Origin: Rossellomorea vietnamensis
Lineage (GTDB): Bacteria > Bacillota > Bacilli > Bacillales > Bacillaceae_B
Reading direction: 5' to 3'
Length of the DNA stretch: 64,000 nucleotides
Assembly (NCBI RefSeq): GCF_025398035.1
Contig: NZ_CP104558.1
Location: 2,294,001-2,358,000, forward strand
Part shown: piece by piece, positions 16,412-26,189 of the stretch
Position numbering within the stretch: position 1 is the stretch's first letter
Layout of the letters: every line of letters begins with the position of its first letter
Program-made: the position numbers and the translations under genes
The notes under the pieces: model-generated
The model's database searches: none
Told to the model about the DNA's origin: nothing
Seen by the model: only the letters and a program-made list of their open reading frames with translations

Positions 16412-17368
16412 ATGAAAGTGAAGCAATTTGTCAAACAGCACCGGGATGATTGGAAGTCTCTTGAGGATCTCCTCGGAACGTTGCGAAAAAGAAAGAATAT
16501 GACGGGGACGTCCATCGATCAGTTCAATCGCCTCTATCAAAAGGCTGCCCAGAATTTATCCTACAGCCAGACCTATTTCCCTGAAGAAGAAGTGACGGAT
16601 TATTTAAACGGACTCGTGTCGAAATCTCACAATCTCTTTTATAAAGATCAGATCACAAGCGGAAAGCAAATCCGGCATTTTTTCTCCACGACGTTTATCG
16701 GTCTCCTTCTCGATCAATGGAAATTCGTTGTCCTGGCAATGGTCTTGTTTACGATCGGTGCACTGGCTGCCTTTCTTTCTGTCGTGAATGATCCCCTGCA
16801 TCTTTATTCCATCCTCCCCCCTGAAATGTCTCAGGGAGTGGACCCCGGTAATCTGGGGAAAAGTGACGGGGAAGTGAATTCTTCCATCATGTCCGCTGCC
16901 ATCATGACCAATAATATCAAAGTGGCCTTCCTTGCTTTTGCAGGCGGTGTTACGTTCGGCTTATTGACGATGTATATGCTTGTATACAACGGCATCATAG
17001 TCGGTGCCCTTGCCGCCGTCTTCTGGCATCAGGGAATGAGCTACGAATTCTGGGCATATATTGTCCCACACGGCATGATTGAGCTTACGGCCATTTTCAT
17101 AGCCGGTGGTGCGGGACTGTTGATGGGTTATAAGCTTTTCGTACCCGGACGCTTCACGCGGGGATATCAACTGAAGGAGCAGGCGAAGCGATCCGTCCAG
17201 CTCCTCCTCGGTACGATCCCGCTATTTGTCATCGCCGGTATCATCGAAGGCTTCATCACACCGGCAGCGATTTCACTTCCTGCGAAGTACATGGTCGCTC
17301 TGTTGACGGTTGCCGGACTGATTCTCTATGTGGCCATCGGTAAGCTCCGACTCAGCAGGCTACACTAA
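16412..17368 (+). CDS. SpoIIM/DUF95-family membrane protein
   Basis: A 318-residue protein with a soluble N-terminal helical part (1-95) and about five to six membrane helices with the conserved MTNNIKVAFLAFAGGVTFG and HGMIELTAIFIAGGAGL motifs of the stage II sporulation protein M family. It is not the canonical spoIIM gene, which is shorter and lies elsewhere; this paralogue accompanies RDD, MoxR and DUF58 genes. The role in the cluster is unknown, perhaps in envelope assembly. Its end overlaps the convergent DUF58 gene by 9 bp. Confidence 0.82.
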   Translation: MKVKQFVKQHRDDWKSLEDLLGTLRKRKNMTGTSIDQFNRLYQKAAQNLSYSQTYFPEEEVTDYLNGLVSKSHNLFYKDQITSGKQIRHFFSTTFIGLLLDQWKFVVLAMVLFTIGALAAFLSVVNDPLHLYSILPPEMSQGVDPGNLGKSDGEVNSSIMSAAIMTNNIKVAFLAFAGGVTFGLLTMYMLVYNGIIVGALAAVFWHQGMSYEFWAYIVPHGMIELTAIFIAGGAGLLMGYKLFVPGRFTRGYQLKEQAKRSVQLLLGTIPLFVIAGIIEGFITPAAISLPAKYMVALLTVAGLILYVAIGKLRLSRLH

Positions 17369-18718
17369 TCCGCGGTTCATCAGATCTATATAGTACGAAA
17401 CGGCGGTCGTTGCCAGTTTCTCTTCACGGGCCTCCACCATCAGGAGGCCCTGTTTTTCCCACTTGGATTTCTCCCTCTTTTTAACGAGCATCTGTTTCTG
17501 GGCCATACTCTTCATCATCGCCTGGATCTCGTCAACCGGCTCCGACTTGATCCTTTTCACCAACATCTCATCTTCAATCCCGATCATTAAAAAGAGATGC
17601 TGCCTGCGCAGTCGCTGCAGATAATAGAGAGCATTATCTTCATGGAGGAATGTGTGGATATCGCTGAATAATAACAGCAGACTCCGTTTCTTCTGGACCG
17701 TCTGGACGTAATGGAGGACGGCGGCATAATTGGATTCCGCCGCGTCCACCTCGAGATTATAAATGCGGTGGAGGATGGTCTGGAGATGCGCCATCCCTTT
17801 GGCAGGCGGGATGTAGACCTTCACATTCTTACTGAAAGCGAGGACCGAAACATAGTCCCCGTTCTGAAGGGCAGCCGCCGTGACGGTCATGGCGGCTTCA
17901 AGGGACCTCTCCAAACGGTTCCCTTTCTTCAGCTCCGCCCCCATCATCCGTCCGCAATCAATGAGAATCGTGATATACTTTCCATGCTCAGGTTCATATT
18001 CATTCGTCATCACTTCTCTGAGCTTTGCCGTTTGACGCCAGTTGATCTTTCTTGGATCATCCCCGACGACGTAATTCCTTATTTTAGAAAACTCCCCTGC
18101 GCCACTCTGCATCTTCCGGATTTTCACCCCTTCATACAGTAAAAACAGCTGGGCATCTTCGAGTACCTTTCTCGTTTCAGTGAGATCGGGGATGACTTTC
18201 ACCTTCTCCACCGTTTCAACGGTTTTTTGTTTCTCCCAGAGTCCCAGTGAGCTCCGGTAGCGGAAATAGAGCCGGGTTAACTCATAGTCCCCCCGTACAG
18301 GGGTCACCACATGGTAAGAGGGCTTAACAGTTGAATGTCCGGATAGCTTCCCTTTAAGCGGGAATGTGGCTTGAAAGCTTTGCGGTGTCCCGTCCAAGAG
18401 ACGATACGACATATCCCGATCCGATGTGTTATGGATCGTTAACTCGACCGTATAATCAAGTCCCCTTTCCATTTGATCAGGGATGCTCCTCTTTACTTCA
18501 ATATTTTTCTTTGAAGGAGAGAACGTTAAATCGATGAGACTCAAAGCGAGAAACAAACCATTCAATACAAAGATCCATGTCCATGACAGCCCAACCAGCG
18601 TACCTGCAAAAAGGATACCTGAAAAGCATGTGTACACGATCAGCAGCCGCCCAGTCGGCAGGATCCCCTTATCTTGGAACAGTAATCGACCCAATAAGCT
18701 CCTGGATGACTTGGTCAA
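17360..18718 (-). CDS. DUF58 (vWA-like) membrane-anchored protein
   Basis: A 452-residue protein. Two membrane helices near residues 22-62 are followed by a beta-rich domain, the DUF58 signature FSKIRNYVVGDDPRKINWRQTAK (about residues 210-232), and a vWA-like region with the MIDAS-type start ITILIDCGRMMG. DUF58 proteins work with MoxR ATPases. The start is TTG at 18718, with GGAGGG 8 nt upstream, so its first 50 bp overlap the MoxR gene end; this suggests tight translational coupling. Later in-frame starts lack a ribosome binding site. Confidence 0.85.
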   Translation of the reverse strand: MTKSSRSLLGRLLFQDKGILPTGRLLIVYTCFSGILFAGTLVGLSWTWIFVLNGLFLALSLIDLTFSPSKKNIEVKRSIPDQMERGLDYTVELTIHNTSDRDMSYRLLDGTPQSFQATFPLKGKLSGHSTVKPSYHVVTPVRGDYELTRLYFRYRSSLGLWEKQKTVETVEKVKVIPDLTETRKVLEDAQLFLLYEGVKIRKMQSGAGEFSKIRNYVVGDDPRKINWRQTAKLREVMTNEYEPEHGKYITILIDCGRMMGAELKKGNRLERSLEAAMTVTAAALQNGDYVSVLAFSKNVKVYIPPAKGMAHLQTILHRIYNLEVDAAESNYAAVLHYVQTVQKKRSLLLLFSDIHTFLHEDNALYYLQRLRRQHLFLMIGIEDEMLVKRIKSEPVDEIQAMMKSMAQKQMLVKKREKSKWEKQGLLMVEAREEKLATTAVSYYIDLMNRGLV

Positions 18719-19598
18719 TGGTCAGTCCCTCCAATTCTACGTGCGGAGATAGCTGGATGCGATGTCTGAGGGCAGGTCTTGCCACCATTTTGATATCATC
18801 AGGGGTGACATAGTCCCTCCCTGACAGATAGGCCCACGACCTGCCTGCCTTGCCGATCGAAATGGCCGCCCTTGTACTTGCACCGAAGCGGATTGTCTCC
18901 GTTTCCCGGGTTTTCCTGACGATTTGCATGATATAATCCAATACTGCGTCGCTTAAGGTGACCTCCTCGATTTCTTTCCTGATGGATAAGAAGGTTTCAA
19001 TGTCGAGGACCGCCCCCACTTCACTCCGGTCAACATGGTTCTCGATCACCTGTTTTAAAACCGATTTCTCTTCTTCAAATGAAGGGAAATCAATATCGAG
19101 CTTGAACAGGAATCGGTCCTGCTGAGCTTCGGGAAGCGGGTAGGTACCTTCGAATTCAATCGGATTCTGGGTTGCCACCACAAAGAATACCTCTTCAAGG
19201 GGGTACGTCGATCCTTGGATCGTCACCTGCTTTTCTTCCATGGCTTCAAGGAGTGCCGCCTGGGTCTTCGCGGGTGTCCGGTTGATTTCATCGGCTAATA
19301 GGACGTTGGTGAAAATCGGTCCCTTAATCGTTTGGAAACGGTTGTCCTTCATGTTATAAATCGTACTTCCCGTTATGTCACTCGGCAGCAGGTCCGGGGT
19401 GAATTGAATCCGGTTAAAGCTTCCTCCAAGCAAACGGGACAATGTTTTGACCATTTGAGTCTTCCCGGTGCCCGGGACCCCTTCGATCAATACATGTCCT
19501 CCTGCGAGAATCGAAGACAGCAAGAGTTTAAGATTCGTCCCCTGTCCTACGATGCGCTCTTCAAATATCTCCATTAAGGATGTGATTTCTGTTTTCAA
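18669..19598 (-). CDS. MoxR-family AAA+ ATPase
   Basis: A 309-residue ATPase with Walker A GVPGTGKT (about 40-47), Walker B LLADEINR, sensor ATQNP and an arginine-finger region, in the compact form of MoxR proteins. These act as chaperones that activate vWA partners; the adjacent DUF58 protein is the obvious partner. The start is the TTG at 19598: AGGTGG lies 7 nt upstream, and TTGA overlaps the TGA stop of the DUF4350 gene. An in-frame ATG at 19643 would need a 49-bp overlap. Confidence 0.88.
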   Translation of the reverse strand: MKTEITSLMEIFEERIVGQGTNLKLLLSSILAGGHVLIEGVPGTGKTQMVKTLSRLLGGSFNRIQFTPDLLPSDITGSTIYNMKDNRFQTIKGPIFTNVLLADEINRTPAKTQAALLEAMEEKQVTIQGSTYPLEEVFFVVATQNPIEFEGTYPLPEAQQDRFLFKLDIDFPSFEEEKSVLKQVIENHVDRSEVGAVLDIETFLSIRKEIEEVTLSDAVLDYIMQIVRKTRETETIRFGASTRAAISIGKAGRSWAYLSGRDYVTPDDIKMVARPALRHRIQLSPHVELEGLTIDQVIQELIGSITVPR

Positions 19599-20725
19599 CG
19601 ATCCTCCACCTCTTTCCTGAATAATTCTAATCTTTTCGACCACATGATGTATTCCTGTTTACTGATTCTTTCTTTATTCAGTACACCCTTTATCCCCATT
19701 AAAAAAGAGGCAATTTCCTTTTCGGAGACGGTTTGCAGTCTCCGTTCCAGCGGTTCTTTCAAGTCCCCCCACTCTTTACTCGTCGGGATCCCCCACCGTT
19801 CCTGGAACAGGAGTCTTACATAATCAGACTGGATCAGAAGGGAGTCCCTGTATTGTTTCCCTTTCAAGTACCACGCTGAAAGGGCCTTGATTCGCTCATC
19901 GCTGAACCGGACCGTTTCCTCCCGGGGGGTGAGAATTCCCCCGAACCGTTTCCCCTGCATCCATAGCCCAAGTAAAGTGAAGATGGCTGATTGGAGAAGC
20001 AGGAGCAATAGCCATTGCGGATAAAGATTCGCAGGGGTTGCCCCGCTTTCTCCTCCGTGGAGGAATTCATCAAACAGGATGGTCCCCTCTTCTGCACCAC
20101 CTTCTTTTAACAAAAGAAGAATGAGAGAAAGATGATCCTTCTCCAGGATACTGCCGTTCGTCATCCAGGCAGGTGTGGTGGAAACAATCAGTGACCCCTG
20201 ACCTACGTCCGTTTTGTAGGCGATCGTTCCGTCCACGTCATCCAGGAGGACCGTGTCTCCCGCCTCTTCTTCAAGGCGGACGCCGGATAAAGTATCGGTC
20301 TTATATGTATTTCCATTCCCGTCACGTACAAGTGGAAGAATGGGGTTGTCTCCTATCATTTCCGTCTTGATATCGAACATCCCTTTTGGATTATCCTTCA
20401 GAAGGAGGATGGTATTTCCCCGCCTCATGAAATCCTCGTATTCTTCCATTTCTTCCTGATCCGGGACTGTAAAGGGCTCCGCCATGATCAGAAGCTGGCC
20501 GGTTTCTTTTTTGGACAACCGGTCAGGTGAAAGGGACCATCTGGAAATGGCATCCCCTTCGTCCTCTAAATAGGTGTAAAGGGCCTTTATCCCTGTTGGC
20601 GAGGGGGATTCTGATACATAAGCGGGATACTCCTTCAGCTTTTCCGGAGAAAGAAAGACCCCGATCACGATGAATACACCAAGAAGACCCACCAGGGGGA
20701 TCCACCTTTTTATAGTTAACTTCAA
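19595..20725 (-). CDS. DUF4350-type membrane protein
   Basis: A 376-residue protein with an N-terminal membrane anchor (8-26), an extracytoplasmic domain of about 200 residues (SESPSPTGIKALYTYLEDEG near the start, then FDEFLHGGE), and a second helix near 237-258, with a cytosolic tail. This layout fits the DUF4350 proteins that sit in MoxR/DUF58 clusters. The start appears to be TTG at 20725, with AGGA upstream. Function unknown; the context suggests a role with the MoxR/DUF58 machine at the membrane. Confidence 0.75.
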   Translation of the reverse strand: MKLTIKRWIPLVGLLGVFIVIGVFLSPEKLKEYPAYVSESPSPTGIKALYTYLEDEGDAISRWSLSPDRLSKKETGQLLIMAEPFTVPDQEEMEEYEDFMRRGNTILLLKDNPKGMFDIKTEMIGDNPILPLVRDGNGNTYKTDTLSGVRLEEEAGDTVLLDDVDGTIAYKTDVGQGSLIVSTTPAWMTNGSILEKDHLSLILLLLKEGGAEEGTILFDEFLHGGESGATPANLYPQWLLLLLLQSAIFTLLGLWMQGKRFGGILTPREETVRFSDERIKALSAWYLKGKQYRDSLLIQSDYVRLLFQERWGIPTSKEWGDLKEPLERRLQTVSEKEIASFLMGIKGVLNKERISKQEYIMWSKRLELFRKEVEDR

Positions 20726-20761
20726 TGCCCGATCCTACCTCCTTTCCCTTACACTGTCCAT

Positions 20762-21400
20762 CTATGAATCTCCATTTTCCAACCAGCCGCGGGCTTCCTG
20801 TTTATAGTGTAGATACTCCTCTTTCTCTACTACACGTTCACCATACGCAACCTCGTCGAATAAAAGGGCAAGCCGGTAGAATCGATCCGCCCATCTTTGA
20901 TTCACTTTACGCAGTTCGTCGTAATACTCCCAGTTCGTCTTCCACACCCGCGCCTCCAGATACTCCCTTTCGTGAAAGTACAGAAGCAATGCAAGGAACA
21001 TGTGACGGGTGGCTTTCGAATAATCACCCAGGTCCTCATGCTTACGGGCTTCCTCAAGATGCCTTGTATAGGACCACTCCATCTCGTTCATGGATTGAAG
21101 GGGCTTGTTCGAACGGAACCTGCGCCTTCTCACCCCGTTACGCACCGCATTGAATGCTATGAGGAGAAGGATGCCCACAACGATGACGATGAGTGTGATC
21201 AGGATCCCCGATGCCGCCCCGCCTGTCGGCTCAAGAGAAGGGTCAATGTTTCCGAGCAGATCCCTGATCCATTCCTTTGCCTTTTCCCACAAGCCCGACA
21301 GCAGGCCCTCATGATCCTGAAGATAGGCTTTGTATTCTTCCCTTTCCAGAATTTCTTCGAGTTGATCCCGTGCTCTGTTTTCATTCAACACTTTCTTCAC
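20762..21400 (-). CDS. DUF4129-type membrane protein
   Basis: A 212-residue protein with one membrane helix (about 64-88) and a C-terminal cytosolic helical domain (about 115-205) that resembles the DUF4129 tail (DYSKATRHMFLALLLYFHERE). Start uncertain: GTG at 21400 is taken, but GTG at 21391 has AGGTG 6 nt upstream and may be the true one. It lies 36 nt before the DUF4350 gene, in the same operon. Function unknown. Confidence 0.7.
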   Translation of the reverse strand: MKKVLNENRARDQLEEILEREEYKAYLQDHEGLLSGLWEKAKEWIRDLLGNIDPSLEPTGGAASGILITLIVIVVGILLLIAFNAVRNGVRRRRFRSNKPLQSMNEMEWSYTRHLEEARKHEDLGDYSKATRHMFLALLLYFHEREYLEARVWKTNWEYYDELRKVNQRWADRFYRLALLFDEVAYGERVVEKEEYLHYKQEARGWLENGDS

Positions 21401-21454
21401 CTGGCTTTCAGATCAAAAGCCCGGAACCCCGGGCCAGACTGTTTACTTTCATGG

Positions 21455-22381
21455 TTAAATCGTCGTATAGTCATCGATCATCTCATTTAAATCATCTGCA
21501 TCATGCCTTGTTTTCAGGTCAAAGAACATCACTCCGAAACCAACAGCGAACAACATGGTCGTAAATAATGTCACCACATTGAGGATCATCCCGTATAAAA
21601 CACTATTCCCCAATACCAGGCCGAACGTCAATTCAAATGCTGTATTGACGATCCCGATGATCAGCCCGAACACAATATACAATCCAATGATGGTGAATGT
21701 GCGCTTTTTCGTCAGTCTCCAGCTTCTTCCAAGTCCGGGTGCGTCATGCTCAATGGCCGCAGCTCCCAGGTAGAAGCTCCATCGTGTTAAGAGATAAGCG
21801 ACTACAGCAGCAATGAGGAGGAATAAGACGATGATCGTAATGATTACCCCGACCCCTGTATCAAATAAGGCAGCACTGAATACCCCAGCGATCCCGATTG
21901 TGAAAATAGGGACAAAGATGAATCCAAACACGATCAATCCGAATAGGATACTGCTTCCGATGATCGGCCAAAAACGGGAGAATCCTTCTTTGATGACCAG
22001 CTTGACCGAGTAGTCCTCATTTTTCCTCATATGATTCAGGGTGAACAATATCGCCGCCTGGGCGATCGGTGACAGAATCATCGTGATAAGACCAATCAGT
22101 GCCGCGCCGAGTTCCGCTCCCACATTCACAGCCGGCCCTTCCTCAGGTGAAAACTCTCCTGAAAAGCTGTTGACAATTCCTTCAAACCAGGTTTCCCCTG
22201 ACCCTGTCGTTCTAAAGAAACTGACTCCAGACGCAAGATCAATGAGAGCCTGTAACAAATAGACAGGTCCCAATAATACAAGGACAATCAGGAAAAAATC
22301 TTTGAAATGGTTCTTACTTAGTCGAAATGTATGATCCAGTATTTCACCGAATCGCTTTGGTTTACTGAATTGTGCGTTCAT
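21455..22381 (-). CDS. Multi-pass membrane protein, first gene of the MoxR/DUF58 operon
   Basis: A 308-residue protein with about six to seven membrane helices. It opens with KPKRFGEILDHTFRLSKNHFKDFF, a pattern I know from membrane-domain proteins related to the glycerophosphodiester phosphodiesterase membrane region. No catalytic residues are seen. GGAGGGTC lies before the ATG. It heads the unit that continues with DUF4129, DUF4350, MoxR and DUF58. Function unknown. Confidence 0.68.
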   Translation of the reverse strand: MNAQFSKPKRFGEILDHTFRLSKNHFKDFFLIVLVLLGPVYLLQALIDLASGVSFFRTTGSGETWFEGIVNSFSGEFSPEEGPAVNVGAELGAALIGLITMILSPIAQAAILFTLNHMRKNEDYSVKLVIKEGFSRFWPIIGSSILFGLIVFGFIFVPIFTIGIAGVFSAALFDTGVGVIITIIVLFLLIAAVVAYLLTRWSFYLGAAAIEHDAPGLGRSWRLTKKRTFTIIGLYIVFGLIIGIVNTAFELTFGLVLGNSVLYGMILNVVTLFTTMLFAVGFGVMFFDLKTRHDADDLNEMIDDYTTI

Positions 22382-22557
22382 ATTCTGACCCTCCGCTATT
22401 TTTCAAATTTTTACAATATATCGCTTATTTTAACATTATTCCTCCTTCAGTTGATGAAATATTTGTCATTTTTCTGCACTAATTTACTATCCGCATCCTA
22501 TGCCTATTCATATGGTTCCATTTGCATTTGATGCTCCCTGCCTTCTTCTTTCTATAC

Positions 22558-22599
22558 GAAAAAGTGACCCAAAAGTTTTCATTCTGGGTCACTTTTCTT
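22558..22599 (-). terminator. Terminator of the lia operon
   Basis: AAAAGTGACCC and GGGTCACTTTT pair around a loop of about 14 nt, with T-runs. It lies just after liaR. Confidence 0.88.
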
Positions 22600-22602
22600 A
22601 TA

Positions 22603-23235
22603 TTATTTAGCGAGATCATGTTTAAAGGCATAGATGACGGCCTGGGTCCGGTCCTGTACTCCGAGCTTTGACAGGATGTTGCTCACGTGGGTTTTCACTG
22701 TTTTCAGGGCGATGAATAATTCGTCTGCGATTTCCTGATTCGTTTTCCCCTGCGTCATGAGAAGGAGGATTTCAAGCTCCCGGTTCGTCAATTCCTCATG
22801 GGGATGGGAAACGGTCTTCTGCCTCATCCGTGTCATCATCTTCCCCGTCACTTCGGGCTCGAGTATCGACTGACCGTTATGGGTTTTGCGAACCGCTTCT
22901 GCGATTTCACTGGCCTTCGATGTTTTCAGCATATAACTGACGGCACCCGCTTCAAGGGCAGGATACACCTTATCATCATCGAGAAAGCTTGTCACAATGA
23001 TGATTTTCGCATCCGGCCACTCCCGGATGATTTCTTTCGTCGCCTGAATCCCATCCATTTCCTTCATCACAAGGTCCATCAGGATGATATCCGGCCGCAG
23101 TTCTAAGGCCAGTTGTACACCTTCTTTCCCATCTGACGCTTCCCCGACGACATCGATATCCGCCTGGGCCGACAAATAAGATGATACACCGATCCTCACC
23201 ATTTCATGATCATCCACAAATACTACTTTAATCAT
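22603..23235 (-). CDS. liaR: Response regulator LiaR (VraR), NarL/LuxR type
   Basis: A 210-residue regulator with a receiver domain (Asp8, Asp9, phosphoacceptor Asp54, Lys104 region YMLKTS) and a LuxR-type HTH near 145-205 ([26 protein letters not shown]). It binds DNA when phosphorylated by LiaS and activates the liaI promoter after damage to lipid II cycling. The ATG at 23235 has GAAGGTG 6 nt upstream and overlaps the liaS stop by 8 bp. Confidence 0.95.
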   Translation of the reverse strand: MIKVVFVDDHEMVRIGVSSYLSAQADIDVVGEASDGKEGVQLALELRPDIILMDLVMKEMDGIQATKEIIREWPDAKIIIVTSFLDDDKVYPALEAGAVSYMLKTSKASEIAEAVRKTHNGQSILEPEVTGKMMTRMRQKTVSHPHEELTNRELEILLLMTQGKTNQEIADELFIALKTVKTHVSNILSKLGVQDRTQAVIYAFKHDLAK

Positions 23236-24277
23236 TCTTTTCACCTTCATTCTCTACAACGGGAACCTTCACTTCCAATCGCGTCCCCTTATTTGGCACA
23301 CTAATGACTTTAAACGTCCCTCCGATTTCAATGGCCCGTTCCCTCATATTTTGAAGCCCATACGAGCTCGTCACCTTCGACTCATTCACATCAAACCCGA
23401 GGCCATCGTCCACCACCCTCAAGATGATGATCGATTCCCTCTTAATGAGGCGGATGTCGAGGGAAGTCGCTTTGGCATGGCGAAGTGTGTTCGAAACCGA
23501 CTCCTGCAAAATCCGGAACAAATGATCTTCAATTCCCTTATCCAGGCTCATGTCCTCAATTTTCCATTCGATCTCAAGGGGGACCTTCTGAGCTAATTCG
23601 ACCAACAGCTCCTTCATTCCTTCTTGAAGATTCTTTCCTTTTAACGCCACGGGGCGAAGATGGAGGAGGAGCGCCCTCATTTCAAGCTGCGACTGATGGA
23701 TCATCTGTTCGACCATTCCCAGCTGCTTCTCTTCATGGGGGGTCCTGTGAGAGGAGGGAGTCTCCGTGATCGCTGACATGAGCATCGAGGCGGCGAACAG
23801 CTGCTGACTGACCGAGTCATGCAATTCCCTCGCCAATCGGTTCCGCTCCTGAGATACGATTTCCTGGATCCTTTTTTCCTGTTCCTCGGCTTTTTCATTG
23901 GCAAGCTTCTGGGAGTACCGGGCTTGATCGGTGAGATGTTTCCCAAGGGCGTCGACCTTTTTCCACACCTGCTGCACCTCGGAGGTTGCCGTTTCAGGGA
24001 TGGTGATCGTGCGCCCCTGCTCCACGTGATGGAGGGCATCTTCCATTTCCCGCAGCTGCCGCTTATCCTTCAAGCCGCTCCGGATGCCGAAACCAATCCC
24101 GATCACAATACTGAAAACGAGAATAAACCCCGCTCCAGGGATATCCATGATTTCCACTTCCCATAAAAGGGACCAATCCTGTAACGGATATAAATAGAAG
24201 AAGGAAAAGGATAAAAACAGCACCATGACAAGGGAAAAGAGGATACCTGCAACGACCTGCTTACTGACCGTACTCAT
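23228..24277 (-). CDS. liaS: Sensor histidine kinase LiaS (VraS)
   Basis: A 349-residue membrane kinase of the intramembrane-sensing type: two helices (about 10-30 and 50-66) joined by a short outer loop, a HAMP-like linker, HisKA_3 with His153 ([16 protein letters not shown]), and a HATPase domain with DDGLGFD. It has no large sensor domain, as expected for a kinase controlled by the inhibitor LiaF. Its ATG overlaps the liaF stop as ATGA. Confidence 0.95.
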   Translation of the reverse strand: MSTVSKQVVAGILFSLVMVLFLSFSFFYLYPLQDWSLLWEVEIMDIPGAGFILVFSIVIGIGFGIRSGLKDKRQLREMEDALHHVEQGRTITIPETATSEVQQVWKKVDALGKHLTDQARYSQKLANEKAEEQEKRIQEIVSQERNRLARELHDSVSQQLFAASMLMSAITETPSSHRTPHEEKQLGMVEQMIHQSQLEMRALLLHLRPVALKGKNLQEGMKELLVELAQKVPLEIEWKIEDMSLDKGIEDHLFRILQESVSNTLRHAKATSLDIRLIKRESIIILRVVDDGLGFDVNESKVTSSYGLQNMRERAIEIGGTFKVISVPNKGTRLEVKVPVVENEGEKND

Positions 24278-25005
24278 ATTCTCTTCACCTCAAAATCCCC
24301 GATCCACATGGAGGTGATGATCTTCACACGCTGGACCGCCTCATCGTATCCCGGTGTTTGATAATAGAGGGACTGATTGATCGCTTTCGGCTCGACTTCA
24401 TCAAAAATCTCGATCGATCCCGCCAGGACCGAATGATGCACACTCACTTCCACGTCATACGGGATCAGGATTTCGATATTCCCCAGTATATTCCGGATGG
24501 ACACAATGGAAGTACCCTTTGGAAGAACCGTATTCCCGATATCGATGACCGAGTCCCCGATGACACCCTGGATATTGATATCATTCCATTCATACACATC
24601 ATCCGGCGTCCGCTTTGGACCGAACCACTCATTCTGAAGAGCCGACCTTTTCATCATGAGCGGTTCATGGCTTTGGGTAAACGTTTCCTTGATGGACGGC
24701 GTGATGTACTTCGGATGTTTCTTTGAATCGGCAAAGCGTACAATGATAAAGAGAAGAATGCCAAATAGCAGGAATTTAAATGCGACCGTATTGAAAATAT
24801 TGATCGCTAAGCTGATGATCCCAAACCACAGCAGAATCTTCCCCGACGTCCTCGGCAGTTTTTTTCGTCCGATATAAATGCAGAATGCCGCAATGGATAG
24901 AAAGACAAGAACCCCCCCATCATAAAAGGATACTTCCAACAGTATAAGTAATGTCCCGATTAAGATGATCCAACTGATTCCGTCAGAGCGTAAGCGATTG
25001 AACAT
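24274..25005 (-). CDS. liaF: Membrane inhibitor LiaF (VraT/YvqF)
   Basis: A 243-residue protein with three to four short N-terminal helices (about 8-95) and a C-terminal cytosolic beta-rich domain (EWNDINIQGVIGDSVIDIGNTVLPKG), the DUF2154/LiaF domain. It holds LiaS inactive until envelope stress. The ATG at 25005 follows AAAGGAGGG; the frame upstream begins before that site. liaG, which in B. subtilis sits between liaH and liaF, is missing. Confidence 0.93.
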   Translation of the reverse strand: MFNRLRSDGISWIILIGTLLILLEVSFYDGGVLVFLSIAAFCIYIGRKKLPRTSGKILLWFGIISLAINIFNTVAFKFLLFGILLFIIVRFADSKKHPKYITPSIKETFTQSHEPLMMKRSALQNEWFGPKRTPDDVYEWNDINIQGVIGDSVIDIGNTVLPKGTSIVSIRNILGNIEILIPYDVEVSVHHSVLAGSIEIFDEVEPKAINQSLYYQTPGYDEAVQRVKIITSMWIGDFEVKRI

Positions 25006-25055
25006 GGGGGTCCCTCCTTTCCGGTTATGTATGTAACGGCTCAAATCCTAAGATA

Positions 25056-25092
25056 AAACGGGGTGAACCCATCATGGGCTCCCCCTTTTTTT
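25056..25092 (-). terminator. Internal hairpin between liaH and liaF
   Basis: On the minus strand GGGG and GCCC segments pair with GGGTT and CACCCC around ATGAT, followed by TTTTAT. It probably ends most liaI-liaH transcripts and lets fewer continue into liaFSR. Confidence 0.75.
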
Positions 25093-25130
25093 TACGTTAT
25101 CATGTTTTTCTTCATTTAGAATACCATGTT

Positions 25131-25784
25131 TCAGGACGGAATGGCTTCTGTTTCCTCATTTTTCATTTCTTTTTCCAATTTGGCGATCTTGGCGTCGATC
25201 GTGTTTCGGTAATACGAGGAATTCACTCCATGCTCCAGTTGGTCTAAGTACGTTTCAATTTCATCAAACTTAGAAAATGCCTGATTGTTATACCCTGAAG
25301 ATGATTCCAGGACAGAGTTCATTTTGTTATGAGCGCGGGCGATATTTTCCCTGCCCATCAGCTCCATGCGCTTGATGTACATATCCTTCAGCTTGTGCTT
25401 CATCTCTTCATATTTACGTTCAAGCTCTTCAAGCTCTTTTGTCGCTTGCAGCTTGGATTCCTGGATGCGGACGGCACGTTCTTCATAGTATTTTTGTTCC
25501 TGCAGGGCAAATTCATACAGGCCTTCTTCATTTGCCTTTGACGCTACCTCTGCCTGGTACTTCCGTTTGTCAGCAAGAACCGAAGCCTGCTGGTACTCTT
25601 TTTGAAACTCTTCTTTCAAGAGATACTGCCTTTCGACAAGCTTTCTTACCTTTTCCACTTCCTGCTCACACTGTCTTAAGTAATGATTCAGGACGGCGAT
25701 GGGGTTTTTCTTCTCTTTCTTATCTAATGCTTCGTGCAGGTCGGACATGACGGTATTCTTTAATCGTTGAAATAAATTAGCCAT
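25131..25784 (-). CDS. liaH: PspA/IM30-family protein LiaH
   Basis: A 217-residue, almost wholly alpha-helical, highly charged coiled-coil protein, starting MANLFQRLKNTVMSDLHEALDKKE, as PspA-type proteins do. It forms large oligomers under the membrane and is recruited by LiaI upon envelope stress. AAAGGAGAG precedes the ATG. It lies 15 nt after liaI. Confidence 0.93.
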   Translation of the reverse strand: MANLFQRLKNTVMSDLHEALDKKEKKNPIAVLNHYLRQCEQEVEKVRKLVERQYLLKEEFQKEYQQASVLADKRKYQAEVASKANEEGLYEFALQEQKYYEERAVRIQESKLQATKELEELERKYEEMKHKLKDMYIKRMELMGRENIARAHNKMNSVLESSSGYNNQAFSKFDEIETYLDQLEHGVNSSYYRNTIDAKIAKLEKEMKNEETEAIPS

Positions 25785-25799
25785 TATTAAATCTCTCCT

Positions 25800-26144
25800 T
25801 TAGTTTTTTAATTGTGACCATTCTCTTTCAAAGTTCGTGAAAGGGTCAGACGATTTTTCCTCTATGATGACATCTTCTTTCTTCCAGTTCTTATAGATGA
25901 CATACAGGACATACAGAGCAACGAGCCCGATGATGGCCGGGAAGTTCGATACGGTTGCACTGAATGCGGCAAGACCGATCAGTGCCCAGAGGATTTTCTT
26001 CCCTGTGGAGTCCGTCTTGACGAAACCTTTAAAGCTGTAGTACATGATCAATAAAGAGATCGCAAGCCCCACAATCGGTCCTAAATTGGCCAGCAGTACG
26101 ATCGCTGCAATTCCTCCGGCTAAAAGCAATCCAACTTTCTTCAT
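25800..26144 (-). CDS. liaI: LiaI-like membrane anchor of LiaH
   Basis: A 114-residue protein with four hydrophobic helices in two pairs (about 4-38 and 50-84) and an acidic tail that ends in SDPFTNFEREWSQL, similar in plan to B. subtilis LiaI, which recruits LiaH. First gene of the lia operon. AAAGGAGG precedes the ATG. The identification rests on layout and position more than on strong identity. Confidence 0.8.
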   Translation of the reverse strand: MKKVGLLLAGGIAAIVLLANLGPIVGLAISLLIMYYSFKGFVKTDSTGKKILWALIGLAAFSATVSNFPAIIGLVALYVLYVIYKNWKKEDVIIEEKSSDPFTNFEREWSQLKN

Positions 26145-26189
26145 ATGTTGTTGCCTCCTTTCTTCTTCATGTCTCTATCCTACCTGGTT

